Part shown: positions 45,936-56,887 of the stretch, in pieces
Numbering within the stretch: position 1 is the stretch's first letter
Layout of the letters: the number at the start of each line of letters is the position of its first letter
Assembly: GCA_028551475.1 (NCBI GenBank)
Contig: CM052355.1
Location: forward strand, 5,642,001-5,706,000
Direction of reading: 5' to 3'
DNA from: Casuarina equisetifolia
Taxonomy: Eukaryota; Streptophyta; Magnoliopsida; Fagales; Casuarinaceae
Length of the DNA stretch: 64,000 nucleotides
Notes under the pieces: generated by a model
What the model saw: the letters and a program-made list of their open reading frames with translations, nothing else
Told to the model about the DNA's origin: nothing
Databases searched by the model: none
Translations under genes and position numbers: made by a program

Positions 45936-47774
45936 GGTTGCAGGGCATTCTCGTTAGTTTCAAATGTATCGTCATCCGAATTTATTTTCTTATTTTCATC
46001 GTTCTCGGTGCCTTGTTTTATGTGTTGACATGTTCTTTCCCCTGCTAATCAGATAATTCAAAAATCTTTGCCTTGCTTCATAAATGTGAATGATTCTTAT
46101 TACTCATTATCCTTGTATTGATTTCGTTGAGCCAAAAGTAAGACAGGGTGAAGGTTGTTAATATTTCTACATCCTTGAAGATAAATCTCGATTGTTACAT
46201 AAATAAAAGAATTTCCTCGGAACTCGGGAGATCAAAGCATCATCCCGGCCATCGTTCTCTTTCTCCATGACTTTCAAGCTACCTCTGCCCAACATACAAA
46301 TGATCCACCTAAGTAGGACAAACTATTCCGTGGTTCATAATCATAAACAATGAGCATCTTATGTTGCAGTCTGGTCCTACCCTTATAATTACTCATGATA
46401 TATAAAGGAAAGGATGTCGGATTATGTTAGCCCAAGAAGAAAGAGAAGAAAAGAAAGGTACCTTGAGGAAATAGATGGCTTTACTCATGGCCTGAGCATG
46501 GCCAACAAAGGTAGTTTAAAGACAATCTTTCTTCCTTCGATTTGTCGATATTACAGACGATAGTATTTATGATTTGACTTGCGAGGGAGATCAAAATATT
46601 GCAAACAAGTGTGTGGTCTTGGGGAGGCTCTCGTGGTCGCTTGAAGAGCAGGTGAACGCGGGGAATGAGCTGACAAGGGTCGACCATTCCAGGAAGCCTA
46701 ATTGTTCCTGACCGGCAGTACGGGCCGAGGGATCTGCCGATAGAGGACGTGACCTGTTGCCACCTGCCTATGCTATGGAAGGAGCTGCTTGTTTAGTTTC
46801 CTTGTGTTGGGTCACCACTTGGGTGGTGCCCATGTCTTGTACCGCCGTTATGTTTTGCTTGCAATTTTATTGTGATGTGATGTAAATAGTCTCTTTATAT
46901 AGAGTGTGACCCCGTTGGGTGTATAAGAATTTTTGTCTTGTTACTTGTAACTTGTTTGTTTTGTTGCTCGTAACTTAAATGATTATCTAGTTAAATAAAG
47001 ATTTACATTCAAACATGCGTTTGTATGCATCATTTATTTTGCCAACTTCTCCACAAGTTGTCTCGGGACTAACCAAGTTGTTCCATTGTGGCTTTCAAGT
47101 AGTGTATTGAGAACGTAGAGGGCTGACTCAAATCTCTGCTGAGACCTAGGTGTCGCATGGATTTACTAAGACCGTGACATAATTCTTAAACCTTTTGAAG
47201 ATACAAAAATGGAAGTCGGTTTTCTTTAGAGTGGGAAGGCAACGGCACTCCTATTTTGACTGGTTTGTTATCTCCGCAAAGAGGAGATTTTCTTTTTTAA
47301 CGCTTATATTCACAATTTAATCATTATGAGTGGGCAATTACAGAAAAGAGAACAAGGACTAGGTTTTACATCACATAATCCTTATTTTACCAATTGTTTA
47401 AGAGTTTCAGTTTTAACAAAAATTAAGATACTACTCGGATCTGAAATTTATGAGAACTAATGAGTGTCATTCTTTCCAAATTAAAACTCTTCTATTGTGA
47501 GATCATGCATCCAAACTATAGTAGGGAAAGAAATGCTTTAATGCAGAGGGTAGATTGGACTTCATTCATAGGATCCTTGAGTTTCTTGTGGCATTGATAT
47601 GCGTTTCTAAGTGTAGACACAATGCAGGCTACAAAGGAACAAAAACAATATGGGCATAATTGGATGTCATCAAAAAGAATGTCATAATTGATATAATTTT
47701 TTAACTCTTTTTTTTTCAATATATTGTCACATAAATTGTTGCTTCTATATGCATGTTAAATTTCTACTCAAAAT
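45936..47774. other. Downstream part of unit 1; no gene seen
   Basis: 3' UTR of the AGP-like gene and intergenic sequence, matching 59300-60762 apart from a 477-bp insertion (46703-47179). No coding region recognised. Confidence 0.6.
46703..47179 (+). mobile_element. Probable solo LTR, 477 bp
   Basis: Absent from the matching place in unit 2 (about 60135). It begins TGTTCCTGACC and ends CCGTGACA (TG...CA), flanked by TAAT at 46699-46702 and 47180-47183. It contains CTTTATATAGAG (TATA-like, about 46893) and AATAAAG polyadenylation-like signals, as an LTR would. There is no ORF. Superfamily not determined; the duplication is 4 bp rather than the usual 5, so one base may have mutated. Confidence 0.65.
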
Positions 47775-47840
47775 ACAAAAGATGTTGAATCTGTTATTAT
47801 GTGAATGTCTCCTGATAAAAACTACTGTGCTGGTCTGTAG

Positions 47841-48177
47841 GTAGATTTGCTCGGTGACCAAGTGGATGTTCTTCTTGGCTACTTGAGAAGATATACACAA
47901 CGTTGAATCAGTATTCAATAGCTTTGCAACACTACTTTGAGCTAACAATCTTATCTGGTGTCCTGTCGCCATTGAGCAGTGTTCTCTTCCGACGATATAG
48001 CATTTTCACTACATAAAGAGAAGGTAGCATCATCTATATTTAGTTTTCTTAATCATCCTTATGCTTGCCACCCCATATACATAACGATTTTATCTGTTCT
48101 CTTCCTAGGTCTTAGACATTTTGAATATGATTGAAAAAGAACTTACTGGGGGATCTGTTGATATAACCAATAAGTAA
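47841..48177 (+). pseudogene. Duplicated last two exons of the WAP gene
   Basis: Exon-3 copy at 47841-47941 begins after CTGTAG and reads [13 protein letters not shown], then a 1-bp deletion (CTTGGCTACTT versus CTGGGCCTACTT in exon 3) breaks the frame. The donor GAGGTAACG has become GAGCTAACA. Exon-4 copy at 48109-48177 is still open ([21 protein letters not shown], stop). Exons 1-2 were not duplicated, so this is a 3'-end fragment with no start. Confidence 0.9.
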
Positions 48178-48337
48178 GATCAGACAGTCCATTGTTTGAA
48201 AAGTTATCTTTTTGAGTGACTTTCATAATTATTCATAAATTTCTTTGGTGTTCCATTAATGGCAGCATACGGATTTCACGTCGGTCCATGAAATAGTTTT
48301 GCATACTTGCAACAGATATACATAGGTATACATGAAA

Positions 48338-48628
48338 CAGACTGCAGCGGTCCAGCCACTCAGGATTCTCTCTCACGAACGATCTAGTAAACGGCTGAGC
48401 AGGAGCAAGGCGGAAATCAGAACAATTCTGCCTCGCTGACTTAGATTTTCTGCCAATCTTTAATACTGGAAAGAAAACCTCAATAACGAGTTCAAGAGAG
48501 AGAACTCAAACATCCAAAACGAACAATTAGTTTTGGAAAAACAGATTTATTACCCCTTTTATACCCTTCTCAGTAAGAACAAACTCTCTCATTCCCACTT
48601 ATTACAAAACGCAGCAAGGAACTAGTAA
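48338..48628. other. Unit-2-specific block of about 290 bp, origin unknown
   Basis: Here unit 2 (after CAGATATACATAGGTATACAT) diverges from unit 1 and rejoins at GATCCAAGAGAGAAGGGCTA (48643). The block contains CACTCAGGATTCTCTCTCAC and AAACAGATTTATTACCCC and has no ORF. In reverse orientation it resembles LTR-type DNA in composition, but no ends or target duplication could be fixed. In unit 1 the corresponding 150 bp are different, so it may be a replacement. Confidence 0.4.
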
Positions 48629-49635
48629 CGTGTGCTCTGGGAAGATCCAAGAGAGAAGGGCTACAGTGGGCTCTCCCAGCAGCCATGGTGTTGATTTACA
48701 TTTGTTTTCATTTTAGGAGGCTTTCATCTTATGCGTAAACAGGGTATATTTCCAGGATAATTCAAAGAATTAAGTTCAAAACACATTGAAGGATCTAGAG
48801 GACATCATAAAGACATTTTGAGCAATAAGAAGGACATTAGTGACAAATTTTAATCCAATTGATTATGCCTTTTTATTTGGCTTGTTTTGAAATTTGCAAG
48901 AACTTCTTTTTGCTTTGCTCAAATTCATAAAAAGTTACAATTCAAAAACAAAACAATATGAGTAATAAAATGACAATTACTTATAGATATATTTTATACA
49001 CAGATATACCAATAATTAATTCTATTGATTTACTTATTACTTACACAATAACTAACCTTCGAAAAACATAATAATAATAGATAAAATAATAAGAAAACGA
49101 AAAATATATGCAGGAACGTTATATCCGTAAGAGTTGAAGACAGCATGGTTTTCTTGATCAAAACAAAAAAGATTTGGCTAAAGTACATTCCATGAATGTA
49201 AGTAGGACAATAGTCCGAATCAAGGCATTGACTTTGGGAGAGGCGAAGTATTGTTATTAGCAAGGACAAATAACAAGGAAATCCAGCTATATGTGCACTG
49301 GTTCTCTGCTAACAACTGTTATGTCGTTGGATGGTTGACACAAAATAGGTGTGCTAGGAAAATCAGTGTGGGGGCAGGCAACATCGATGTTTCCTTCGAC
49401 CTCTATTTCTAAGACTCATAATGCATAAGAACATAGTAGAAAGAGGTTGGACTTGTCACCCTTCGACCTCTATTTCTCCCTTTATGCACATAATCGAGGT
49501 TGGTATCACCGCCACTTTATTCAGCGTTATCTAATTCTTCGAGCTATTATTACCTATAAGCTGTTTACATATACTCAAGCCGAGTCCCAGGCTTCGTGTG
49601 TCTTTACTCATTTTATTGGTCTCTTGTGCGCAGTC

Positions 49636-49863
49636 ATGGCAGGACTGCTCAGGCTGTGTTTCATAGCTACTATACTGTTTCTCTTACCAGGCCTGAACGG
49701 CTCTTTGGATACCAATGCCGCAACCCCATCGCCTATGTCACGTTCTCCACCTGATACCAACCCTGCACCAGTGCTAGAATACGGAAAACCGCAAGAGAGG
49801 CCTACAAAGAAGGAAGATAAGTTTCACAGCAGTCTCGCAGCAGTTCTTCCAGCAGATCCGTAG
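49636..49863 (+). pseudogene. AGP-like gene 2, 5' part, reading into a retroelement LTR
   Basis: Codons 1-33 match AGP-like gene 1: signal peptide LCFIATILFLLPGL and the start of the Ser/Pro region. At 49736 the retroelement begins. The frame stays open through the LTR start (SRSPPDTNPAPVLEYGK...) to a stop at 49861-49863, giving a 75-residue secreted-type peptide with an LTR-encoded tail. The rest of the gene lies 9 kb downstream (58794-59300). Whether the chimeric ORF is expressed is unknown. Confidence 0.85.
49731..49735. repeat. Target-site duplication GCCTA, left copy
   Basis: Directly precedes the LTR start TGTCACG; the identical GCCTA follows the 3' LTR at 58789-58793. Confidence 0.93.
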
Positions 49864-50508
49864 CAGTTTATTTTAGTTATTTATGTGTATCTAATACGTG
49901 TGTAATCTGTGTGCTAAGCCAGGAAACTGTCGATAACTGAAGATGTTCATTTAGTTGACTTAAATAAGGGCCAAAGGGGAAGGGAGAGGGCAGAGTGTTC
50001 TTTGACAAAGTTCCCCAAGGAGGTTGCGTTTCCCTGGAAGAAGCGTTGTATTGCTATCTTCTTCTATAATATGTGTTCTACTACGTTGCCTATAATGTTC
50101 TCTTTTTCATTGTTTTCCTTCCACTCATTCTCTCCGTCTTGTTAAGCCTGGCGTTAAGGTGATCATGACTTCCACCCTTTCCAATGACCCAAATTCCTAC
50201 ATCCCACTAGCCTTATTGATGTTGATAGTAGTTTTTTTCTTCTATGTTGTCTACAAGCTAATTGCCGAGTTTCCACGTGCATGCTTAGTCATCTAGTATA
50301 CAACCAAAGCCTTGTGTTTTGATTTCCAAGTTGCACCCAACCCACACACTCATCCTCGCCATCATTAAATAGCTTGTTAGAACCCATAAACACTATACTA
50401 TTCTAGAGACCCGCAAGATAGGTAAGAAAAGACAGATTCCCCCGCTCCTTCTTAAGGATCAGCCTCTTGTTCCGCCAGTCACCAGGGCAGCATTCCGAGC
50501 ACGTTGCA
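49736..50508 (+). repeat. 5' LTR, 773 bp
   Basis: Starts TGTCACGTTCTCC and ends GTTGCA. It matches the 3' LTR along its length with scattered substitutions. The LTR start supplies the tail of the chimeric AGP ORF. Confidence 0.93.
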
Positions 50509-50511
50509 ATC

Positions 50512-50522
50512 TGGTATCAGAG
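50512..50522 (+). other. Primer-binding site for initiator tRNA-Met
   Basis: TGGTATCAGAG, 3 bp after the 5' LTR end, is the sequence complementary to the 3' end of plant initiator methionine tRNA, the usual primer of chromoviruses. Confidence 0.9.
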
Positions 50523-50561
50523 AGGAACAAATATCTTGAGCCTAGCCTACCTCCCATAACC

Positions 50562-51412
50562 ATGGAACAACGCTTAGAGCATTTGGAGGCCGAAAACAAT
50601 CGGTGTTTTGGAGAACTTGCTGAAGCTCTTCAACTACTAACAAATGACTTTCGCTCCAAGCCAGACCATGTGGGAACCTCCCGCTTTTAACAAGACAATA
50701 TGAGGGAACAAGGTGAAAATCAAGTCAAGGGGTAGCCAACTCAGATGGAAGGCGCAATCGGACGATCAAAATGGACTTCCTGCTCTACGATGGAACTGAA
50801 GACCCCCTAGGAAGGATCTGTAGGGCGAATCAATTCTTTGCCTACCATAGCATCCCATAAGAAGAAAAAACTGTGCTAGCAGCTTGGAACTTAGAAGGTG
50901 AAACTTAGATATGGTACCAGTTACTTTTCGGGGAACAAGCTGAACTACCAGCAACGTTGGAAAATCTCACCACTTGTTTGTGTGAGAGATTTGGACCTCC
51001 AAAGTTCCAAGATTTCTTTGGTGAACTTACCAAACTACACCAAACCGGCAGTGTTTCTGATTACTTTAATCAGTTTTCACGATTGCTTTTGAAGTCCTGA
51101 AGGCTCACCACTGAGTAACAAGTTGGTTGTCTCACTAACGGACTGAGAGAGAACCTCTGAGTTGACGTGATGGCTAGCAAACTGAATAACCTTTCTGCTG
51201 ATGTTGGGCTTGCCAGACTCTATGAATCTAGAAACAACGCGGGGCGAACTTTATCCGGGGGTAACTCACGAAAACCAAATCCTATTCAACTGCAACCATC
51301 TCAAAATACTTTTCTTGTTAAGAAACTTACCCCGGAAGAGATGGCAGAACAACGTGCTGAGGGGCTCTGTTATAACTGCAACAATCGTTATAGTCTTGGC
51401 CATAAGTGCAGG
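50562..51412 (+). pseudogene. Retroelement gag remnant
   Basis: Capsid-region motifs are recognisable in several frames (MDFLLYDGTEDPLG, then FGPPKFQDFFGEL, QTGSVSDYFNQFSRL), interrupted by stops, for instance after about codon 43 from the ATG at 50562. The zinc knuckle CYNCNNRYSLGHKC lies at 51368-51409 in the open frame that begins at 51167. Confidence 0.85.
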
Positions 51413-52258
51413 AAGTTATTTTTGCTTGAAGGGGTTCTAACAACGGAGTCGGAAGGCGAATCTAAGAAGCCAGAAGATAACGAAGATGTTGTGGAAGGAC
51501 CGGATGAGACTATAGAAGTATCATTGCATGCCATGCAAGGTTCACCCAATCCAAGTACCACGAGGTTTGAAGGGAAAATAATAAGCAAGCGGCGAATCGT
51601 GCGGATGTTGGTTGATACGGGTGGCTCTCACAATTTCCTTAATGAAGAGATGGCACACAAGTTAGGCATGCAATTGGATAACAAGAAGAAATTAAACGTG
51701 ATGATTGCCGATGGGAATTGGGTTCTGAGCCACGGACAATGCCTAAATGTGGAGTTAGAAGTGCAAGGTACTCATTTAAAGTTGGATTTATATATTCTAC
51801 CTTTACACGGCACAAATATTGTGTTGGGAGCACAGTGGTTGGTCACTCTTGGACCGATTATGTGGGATTTTACTCAACTTACCATGGAATTCAAACAAGA
51901 AGGAAGGATCATATGTCTTCAGGGTAAGGCTATGGATTCACCTAAAATAGTAAATGAAAGTCAAGTTTGCAAGACGATTCTAAAAGAGAAGCATGGTGTG
52001 CTACTTCAACTAATTACCTTCCTAGTCGAACACTCCCAAAATTTGAATGAGGAAACACAGCCAACATATCCATCCATATCAAACTTGATTCAGAGCTTTC
52101 AAGATTTATTTGTCAACCCAAAGGGACTACCATCTGATAGGAATCACAATCACTGTATTTTATTAAAAGACCCACAAAAGTCAGTGGTTGTCCGCCTTTA
52201 TCGATGTCCTCATTTCCAGAAGGCTGAAATCGAAAATATGGTAGAACAATTGTTATAG
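51413..52258 (+). pseudogene. Retroelement aspartic protease region
   Basis: Continues the frame of the zinc knuckle. The retropepsin active site is VDTGGSHNFL (DTG codons 51613-51621), followed by IVLGAQWLVTLGPIMWDF, a typical flap/end segment of gypsy proteases. The frame stops at 52258 shortly after the start of the RT connection. Confidence 0.9.
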
Positions 52259-53330
52259 ACCAGAGTGATACGACCAAGTACTAGTTCCTTTTCTTCTCCT
52301 GTATTGCTAGTGAAAAAAAAAAAAATGGCTCTTGGCATCTATGTGTCGACTACAGGGCCTTAAATCATCAAACCATTAAGACTGTTTTCCAATACCTACC
52401 ATCAATGAATTATTAGACGAGTTACATGGAGCCAAGGTTTTCTCAAAATTAGATCTTCATTCTGGATATTATCAAGTCAAGATGCACCTTGAAAATGTCC
52501 ATAAAACAACTTTTAGAACTCACTAGGGGCATTATGAATTTCTTGTGATGCCGTTTGGGCTCACTAATGCCCCATCCACTTTCCAAGCACTAATGAATAT
52601 GGTTTTCTATCCTTACCTCCGAAAATTTATCTTGGTCTTTTTTTATGATATTTTAGTGTATAGCCAAAACATGATAGAGCATTTGAGACATCTCAAGGTA
52701 GTTCTTGAAATCATCCGATCTCATCAATTGGTACTCAAGGAATCCAAATGTGAATTTACCAAGTTCAAAATAAAGTTCCTTGGGCACGCCATCACCGGAG
52801 AAGGAGTAGAAGTGGACAATGACAAAATTGCAACAATTCTTCAATGGCCAAAGCCAAGGACCGTTAAACAGCTTCGAGGCTTTCTCGGACTTGCTGGATA
52901 CTATCGACGGTTCTTTAGTAATTTTAGGAGAGTAGCCGCACCCCTAACGGATATGCTCAAAAAGGATCATTTTCAATGGACGAAGCAATCAGAGTTAGCA
53001 TTCTCACAACTCAAGGAACAAATGAGTAAGCCCCCTATTCTTGCGTTGCCAAACTTCTCACTACCTTTTACTGTGCAATGTGATGCCTATGGTGAAGGGA
53101 TAGGTGCGGTCCTCATGCAAGAAAAAAAACCAGTGGCTTTTATGAGTCAAAAGTTACATGGAAAGCATCTCCAACTTTCGGCTTATGAAAGGGAATTAAT
53201 GGCTATTGTGTTAGCAGTGCAAAAACGGAGGCATTACCTCATAGGAAGCCATTTTATTGTGCAGACCGATCAAAGAAGTTTACAATATCTTTGGCACCAG
53301 AGGATCTCAACACCTGCTTAACAAAAATGG
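52259..53330 (+). pseudogene. Retroelement reverse transcriptase and RNase H, inactivated
   Basis: The 5' RT part (52260-52540) is broken by frameshifts and stops; readable pieces include the [16 protein letters not shown] segment. From 52545 an open frame covers PFGLTNAPSTFQ, then the polymerase site reads FFYDILVYS, where gypsy RTs have FFDDILVYS. The first catalytic Asp is therefore Tyr (codon 52644-52646), which should abolish activity. RNase H follows with VQCDAYGEGIGAVLMQ, LSAYERELMA and TDQRSLQYLW; the frame stops at 53321. Confidence 0.92.
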
Positions 53331-53598
53331 ATGGCAAAATTAGTTGGCTATGATTTCAAAATACAATATATTTCAGGCAAAAGCAACAATGTGGCAGATA
53401 CTTTATCTTGCACTAATTTCGACGAGGACGTGGGAGATCTTCCAGAACCAATGCCATCAAGTGGAAAAGTTGTTGAAAAAAGGGGACTCAACCAAGGTGG
53501 TTACTTACCAACAAAATCTCAAGCAACAAACGCACTTGACAACTTAAACATGAGCCAAAAAAAATAGCCAATACAAAAGCAACACAGAGGTAGGCCAC

Positions 53599-54987
53599 AT
53601 GAAGAAGGGTAAGGAAATTTTCCCACAAGAAGCATCATGCATAGCTTTATCCAACCCCATACCCAATTGGTTGCAACCCATTCAAGAAGAAAATCAACAA
53701 GATTCATATATGTTGGCCATCAAAGGGCTAATACAGAAAGGTGAAGCTGTGGGTCCATGGGACTGGAGGGATGGCATAATATTCTTCAAAAATCAAATAT
53801 TCCTCCCTAAGCATTCGCCACTTATACCCATAATATTAGAAGAAGTTCATGGATCTACACATGAAGGATTTCACAAGTCAATCCAACGAGCTTGAGCTGT
53901 ATTCTACTAGAAAGGTATGAAGAATGAAATGATGGAGGTTATTTACAAATGTGAAGTGTGTCAAAAAAATAAAAGTAAAAATAAGCTCTCACCTAGTTTG
54001 CTCCAACCTTTATCCATTCTACAAAATATTTGGGAAGACATTTCTATGGATTTCATAGACAGACTCCCTCCTTTTAAAGGTAATACTTCCATATTAGTGG
54101 TGGTAGACTGCTTATCTAAATTCAGTCATTTTGTTCCCTTAAAGCACCCATATTCAGCCACCACCATTGCTAGGATTTTCTTTGAAATATATTGAAAATA
54201 TTTAGCATGCCAAAGACAGTCACTTGTGATAGGGATCCAATCTTCACTGGGACTTTCTGGAAAGAAATATTTCACCTTCAAGGGACCAATATCCACTACT
54301 CCTCAGCCTACCATCCGTAGACAAATGGGCAAACCGAATATCCACTACTCCTCAGCCTACCATCCGTAGACAAATGGGCAAACCGAAGCGGTAAATAAAA
54401 CACTGGAGATGTACCTTTGGTGTTTCACAAGTGAAGAACCGAAAAATTGGGTTAGTTGGTTATCCTGGGCAGAATTTTCTTATAACACCAACCTTTATTC
54501 TACAACCAATAAAATCCCATATGAAGTGGTTTTTAGTCGTCCTCCACCAACCCTTCTCTCGTACTTACCCGGCACTTCAAAAGTGGAAGCTGTAGACAAA
54601 GCTCTCCAAGACAGGGACAAGGTGTCGGCTGAATTAAAAGAGCACATGCAGAGAGCTCAGTTGAAAATGAAAAGATACTATGACCTCAAAAGAAGGGACG
54701 TGCAGTTTAACGTGGGAGATTGGGTATTCCTAAAGCTAAGATTGTACATGCAGAGTACAGTAGCCATCCGAAAATCTCTCAAACTCTCACCGCGGTTCTT
54801 TGGGCCCTACCAAATATTAGAGAGGATCGGGCAGGTCGCATACCGTCTCGCCTTGCCAGAGAATGCCAAGGTACATCCCGTTTTCCATGCGTCTAATTTA
54901 AAGAAATTCATTGGGACTTCTCACATGGTGGAAGCTACCCTACTGAATTTCATGGAAGATGGCCAAGGAAAATTCCCTAACCCATAA
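53599..54987 (+). pseudogene. Retroelement integrase, inactivated
   Basis: The zinc-binding N-terminal part (HGSTHEGFHKS, then CEVCQKNKS) is interrupted by a stop at about 53895. The catalytic core is present as DISMDFIDRLPPF and ILVVVDCLSKFSHFVPLKHP, then a stop at 54195 and frameshifts. A 49-bp tandem duplication (54289-54386) lies in the DDE core. The C-terminal part from 54409 is open: GDWVFLKLR, GPYQILERIGQVAYRLALP and HPVFHASNLKKF. Confidence 0.92.
54289..54386 (+). repeat. 49-bp tandem duplication inside the integrase
   Basis: Two exact copies, 54289-54337 and 54338-54386, beginning ATATCCACTACTCC. The period is not a multiple of three, so it shifts the integrase frame. The exact match implies it is younger than most other lesions of the element. 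Confidence 0.95.
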
Positions 54988-55132
54988 GCCATTCTGGAAG
55001 AATGAAGGCGCAAAAACAAATGGGAAATCTTAATTCATCGGCATGGTATGTCCCCAGCGGATGCTACATAGGAATCAAAAAAGCAAATCCTGCAACAATT
55101 TCCTAAGTTACTTTTTGTGGACAAGGTTGTAG
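54988..55132 (+). pseudogene. Chromodomain remnant of the retroelement
   Basis: After the integrase C-terminus, frames interrupted by stops give EILIHRHGMSPADAT and QILQQFPK, the pattern of the second half of a plant chromovirus chromodomain (usually W-G-L-P-x-x-x-A-T-W-E). This places the element among chromoviruses. Confidence 0.75.
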
Positions 55133-55147
55133 ACAACGGGGAAGGGA
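55133..55147 (+). other. Polypurine tract
   Basis: GACAACGGGGAAGGGA-type purine run immediately before the 3' LTR start TGTCACG, the expected plus-strand primer. Confidence 0.85.
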
Positions 55148-55465
55148 TGTCACGTTCTCCACGTGATACCAACCCTGCATTAGTGCTAGAATAACTGCTG
55201 ATAACGGAGGACCTCTCTAGGCATCACCACAGAATACGGAAAACCACAAGAGAGGCCCACAAAGAATGAAGATAAGTTTCACAGCAGTCTTGTAGCAGTT
55301 CTTCCAACAGAGCCGTAGCAGTTTATTTTAGTTATTTATGTGTATCTAATATGTGTGTAATCTGTGTGCTAAGCCTGGAGACTATCGATAACTAAAGATG
55401 TTCAATTAATTGACTTAAATAAGGGCCAAAGGGGAAGGGAGAGGGCAGAATGTTTTTTGACAAAG

Positions 55466-56662
55466 TGATAACTCTATTTTATATAGAGTTATTTTGATTA
55501 TTTTAAGTAATGTTTAATATAATTTTTATTAAATTATATTTATGTATGTTTTTACTATTTTATGCTGTAAACCCAAAATAAAAAAAAAAGCAATAAATCA
55601 TGCAAAATCAATGTTTACCATTTATCTATGAAGCACATGAGAAGCAAGGAGAAGAAAAAGACAGAGAAAAAGAAGTAAAAGAGGAAACATGTGTACCCTA
55701 TGTTGAATAGAGAAATGTTAAAGGAGCCTTCACATGAATCATCATGGAAAAAGAAAGAAAATGACAAAAAGGAAAGTCAAAGGAAGAAAAGAAAAACGTG
55801 ACCTATTGGGTTTTGGAAGCCGATTAACAAAAGAGAGGAGGAAATTGAGCACAACTCAAGAGAGAGGCCAAGAATTCAAGGTTTTCTTGAAGAAAAGACA
55901 AAAAGGGTGACAGACTTCTTGTTCTTGGATTCAAGATGCCTTCTTTGTTTCTTATTATTGTTCTTCCTCATTATTTCTTTATGTTTTAGTTTATTTTTGT
56001 TAGAGTTACAATGTAACTTAATTATGATGGTATGAATCTTATGATTATTATGTTTTGCAAGATATTTTGTTTATGTGAAGTTACATATTACTGTGTTTAG
56101 TGTTTTTAGGTGGTTAGCTACCACTTAAATAATATGATTTGCATATTTGAGACCGACAGGAGATAATATGCAATTGCTTGTTGTAATTTGTAACCATAAA
56201 TTAAATATGGATAGACATATACCATATTATTTGTGTGGCTTTTGGTATAAACTAGGAATATTCATAGATTCTAATGTATTTGGTTTGTTTCAATTCACAT
56301 ATAGAGATATAATGAATTAATGAACTAAGTAGGTTTGTTATACCTAGACATAGGAAAGTAAATAAATTAGGAAATTCTACTATCACATAGATATTATTCC
56401 TCTTGCAAGCACAAATAATCAATATTTATACGTAGTAGTTATGATGAAGTCATATGCTCTAACATATTTCTTTTATTAATTTTTCTTATATTTAGTTAAT
56501 TAATCTACCATCTATCATTGAATTTGTTAGATAAATTCTATGAGTTATTCACCGTTAGTAATTAGTTGGTCTAGTAATTACCAATTTTTGTGAGACAATA
56601 TCTTTCTTATCATTATATTACTTGTTTGACATATTTACTTGTATATAAAATTTCACCGAACA
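55466..56662 (+). mobile_element. Solo LTR, 1197 bp, nested in the 3' LTR
   Basis: Starts TGATAACTCTATTTTATATA and ends CACCGAACA (TG...CA), with a perfect 5-bp TSD CAAAG (55461-55465 and 56663-56667). Its first 30 bp form the palindrome ATAACTCTAT...ATAGAGTTAT. There is no internal domain or ORF, so it is an LTR left by recombination of a full element. The empty site is given by the 5' LTR (GACAAAGTTCCCC). Confidence 0.92.
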
Positions 56663-56887
56663 CAAAGTTTTTCAATGAGGTTGTGCTTCCCTCGAAAAAA
56701 CATTGTATTGCTATCTTATTTTATAATATGTGTTCTACTACGTTGCCTATAATGTTCTCTTTTTTATTGTTTTCCTTCCACTCATTCTCTTCATCTTGTT
56801 AAGCCTGGCATTAAGGTGATCATGACTTCCTCCCTTTCCAATGACCCAAATTCCTACATTCCACTAGCCTTATTGATGTTAATAGTA

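Larger units (their letters stand above)
43725..47774 (+). repeat. Tandem segmental duplication, unit 1 (WAP 3' end + AGP-like gene 1)
   Basis: From CAAAGATGTTGAATCTGTT at 43725 this unit is collinear with unit 2: WAP exons 3-4, the GATCCAAGAGAGAAGGGCTA block (44443 versus 48643), AGP-like leader and start (45444 versus 49636), AGP 3' end (45930 versus 59300) and the tail from CCTTTTGAAGATACAAAAATG (47197 versus 60152). It ends at the junction CAAAATACAAAAGATG where unit 2 begins. Removing insertions, each unit is about 3.5-4 kb. Confidence 0.9.
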
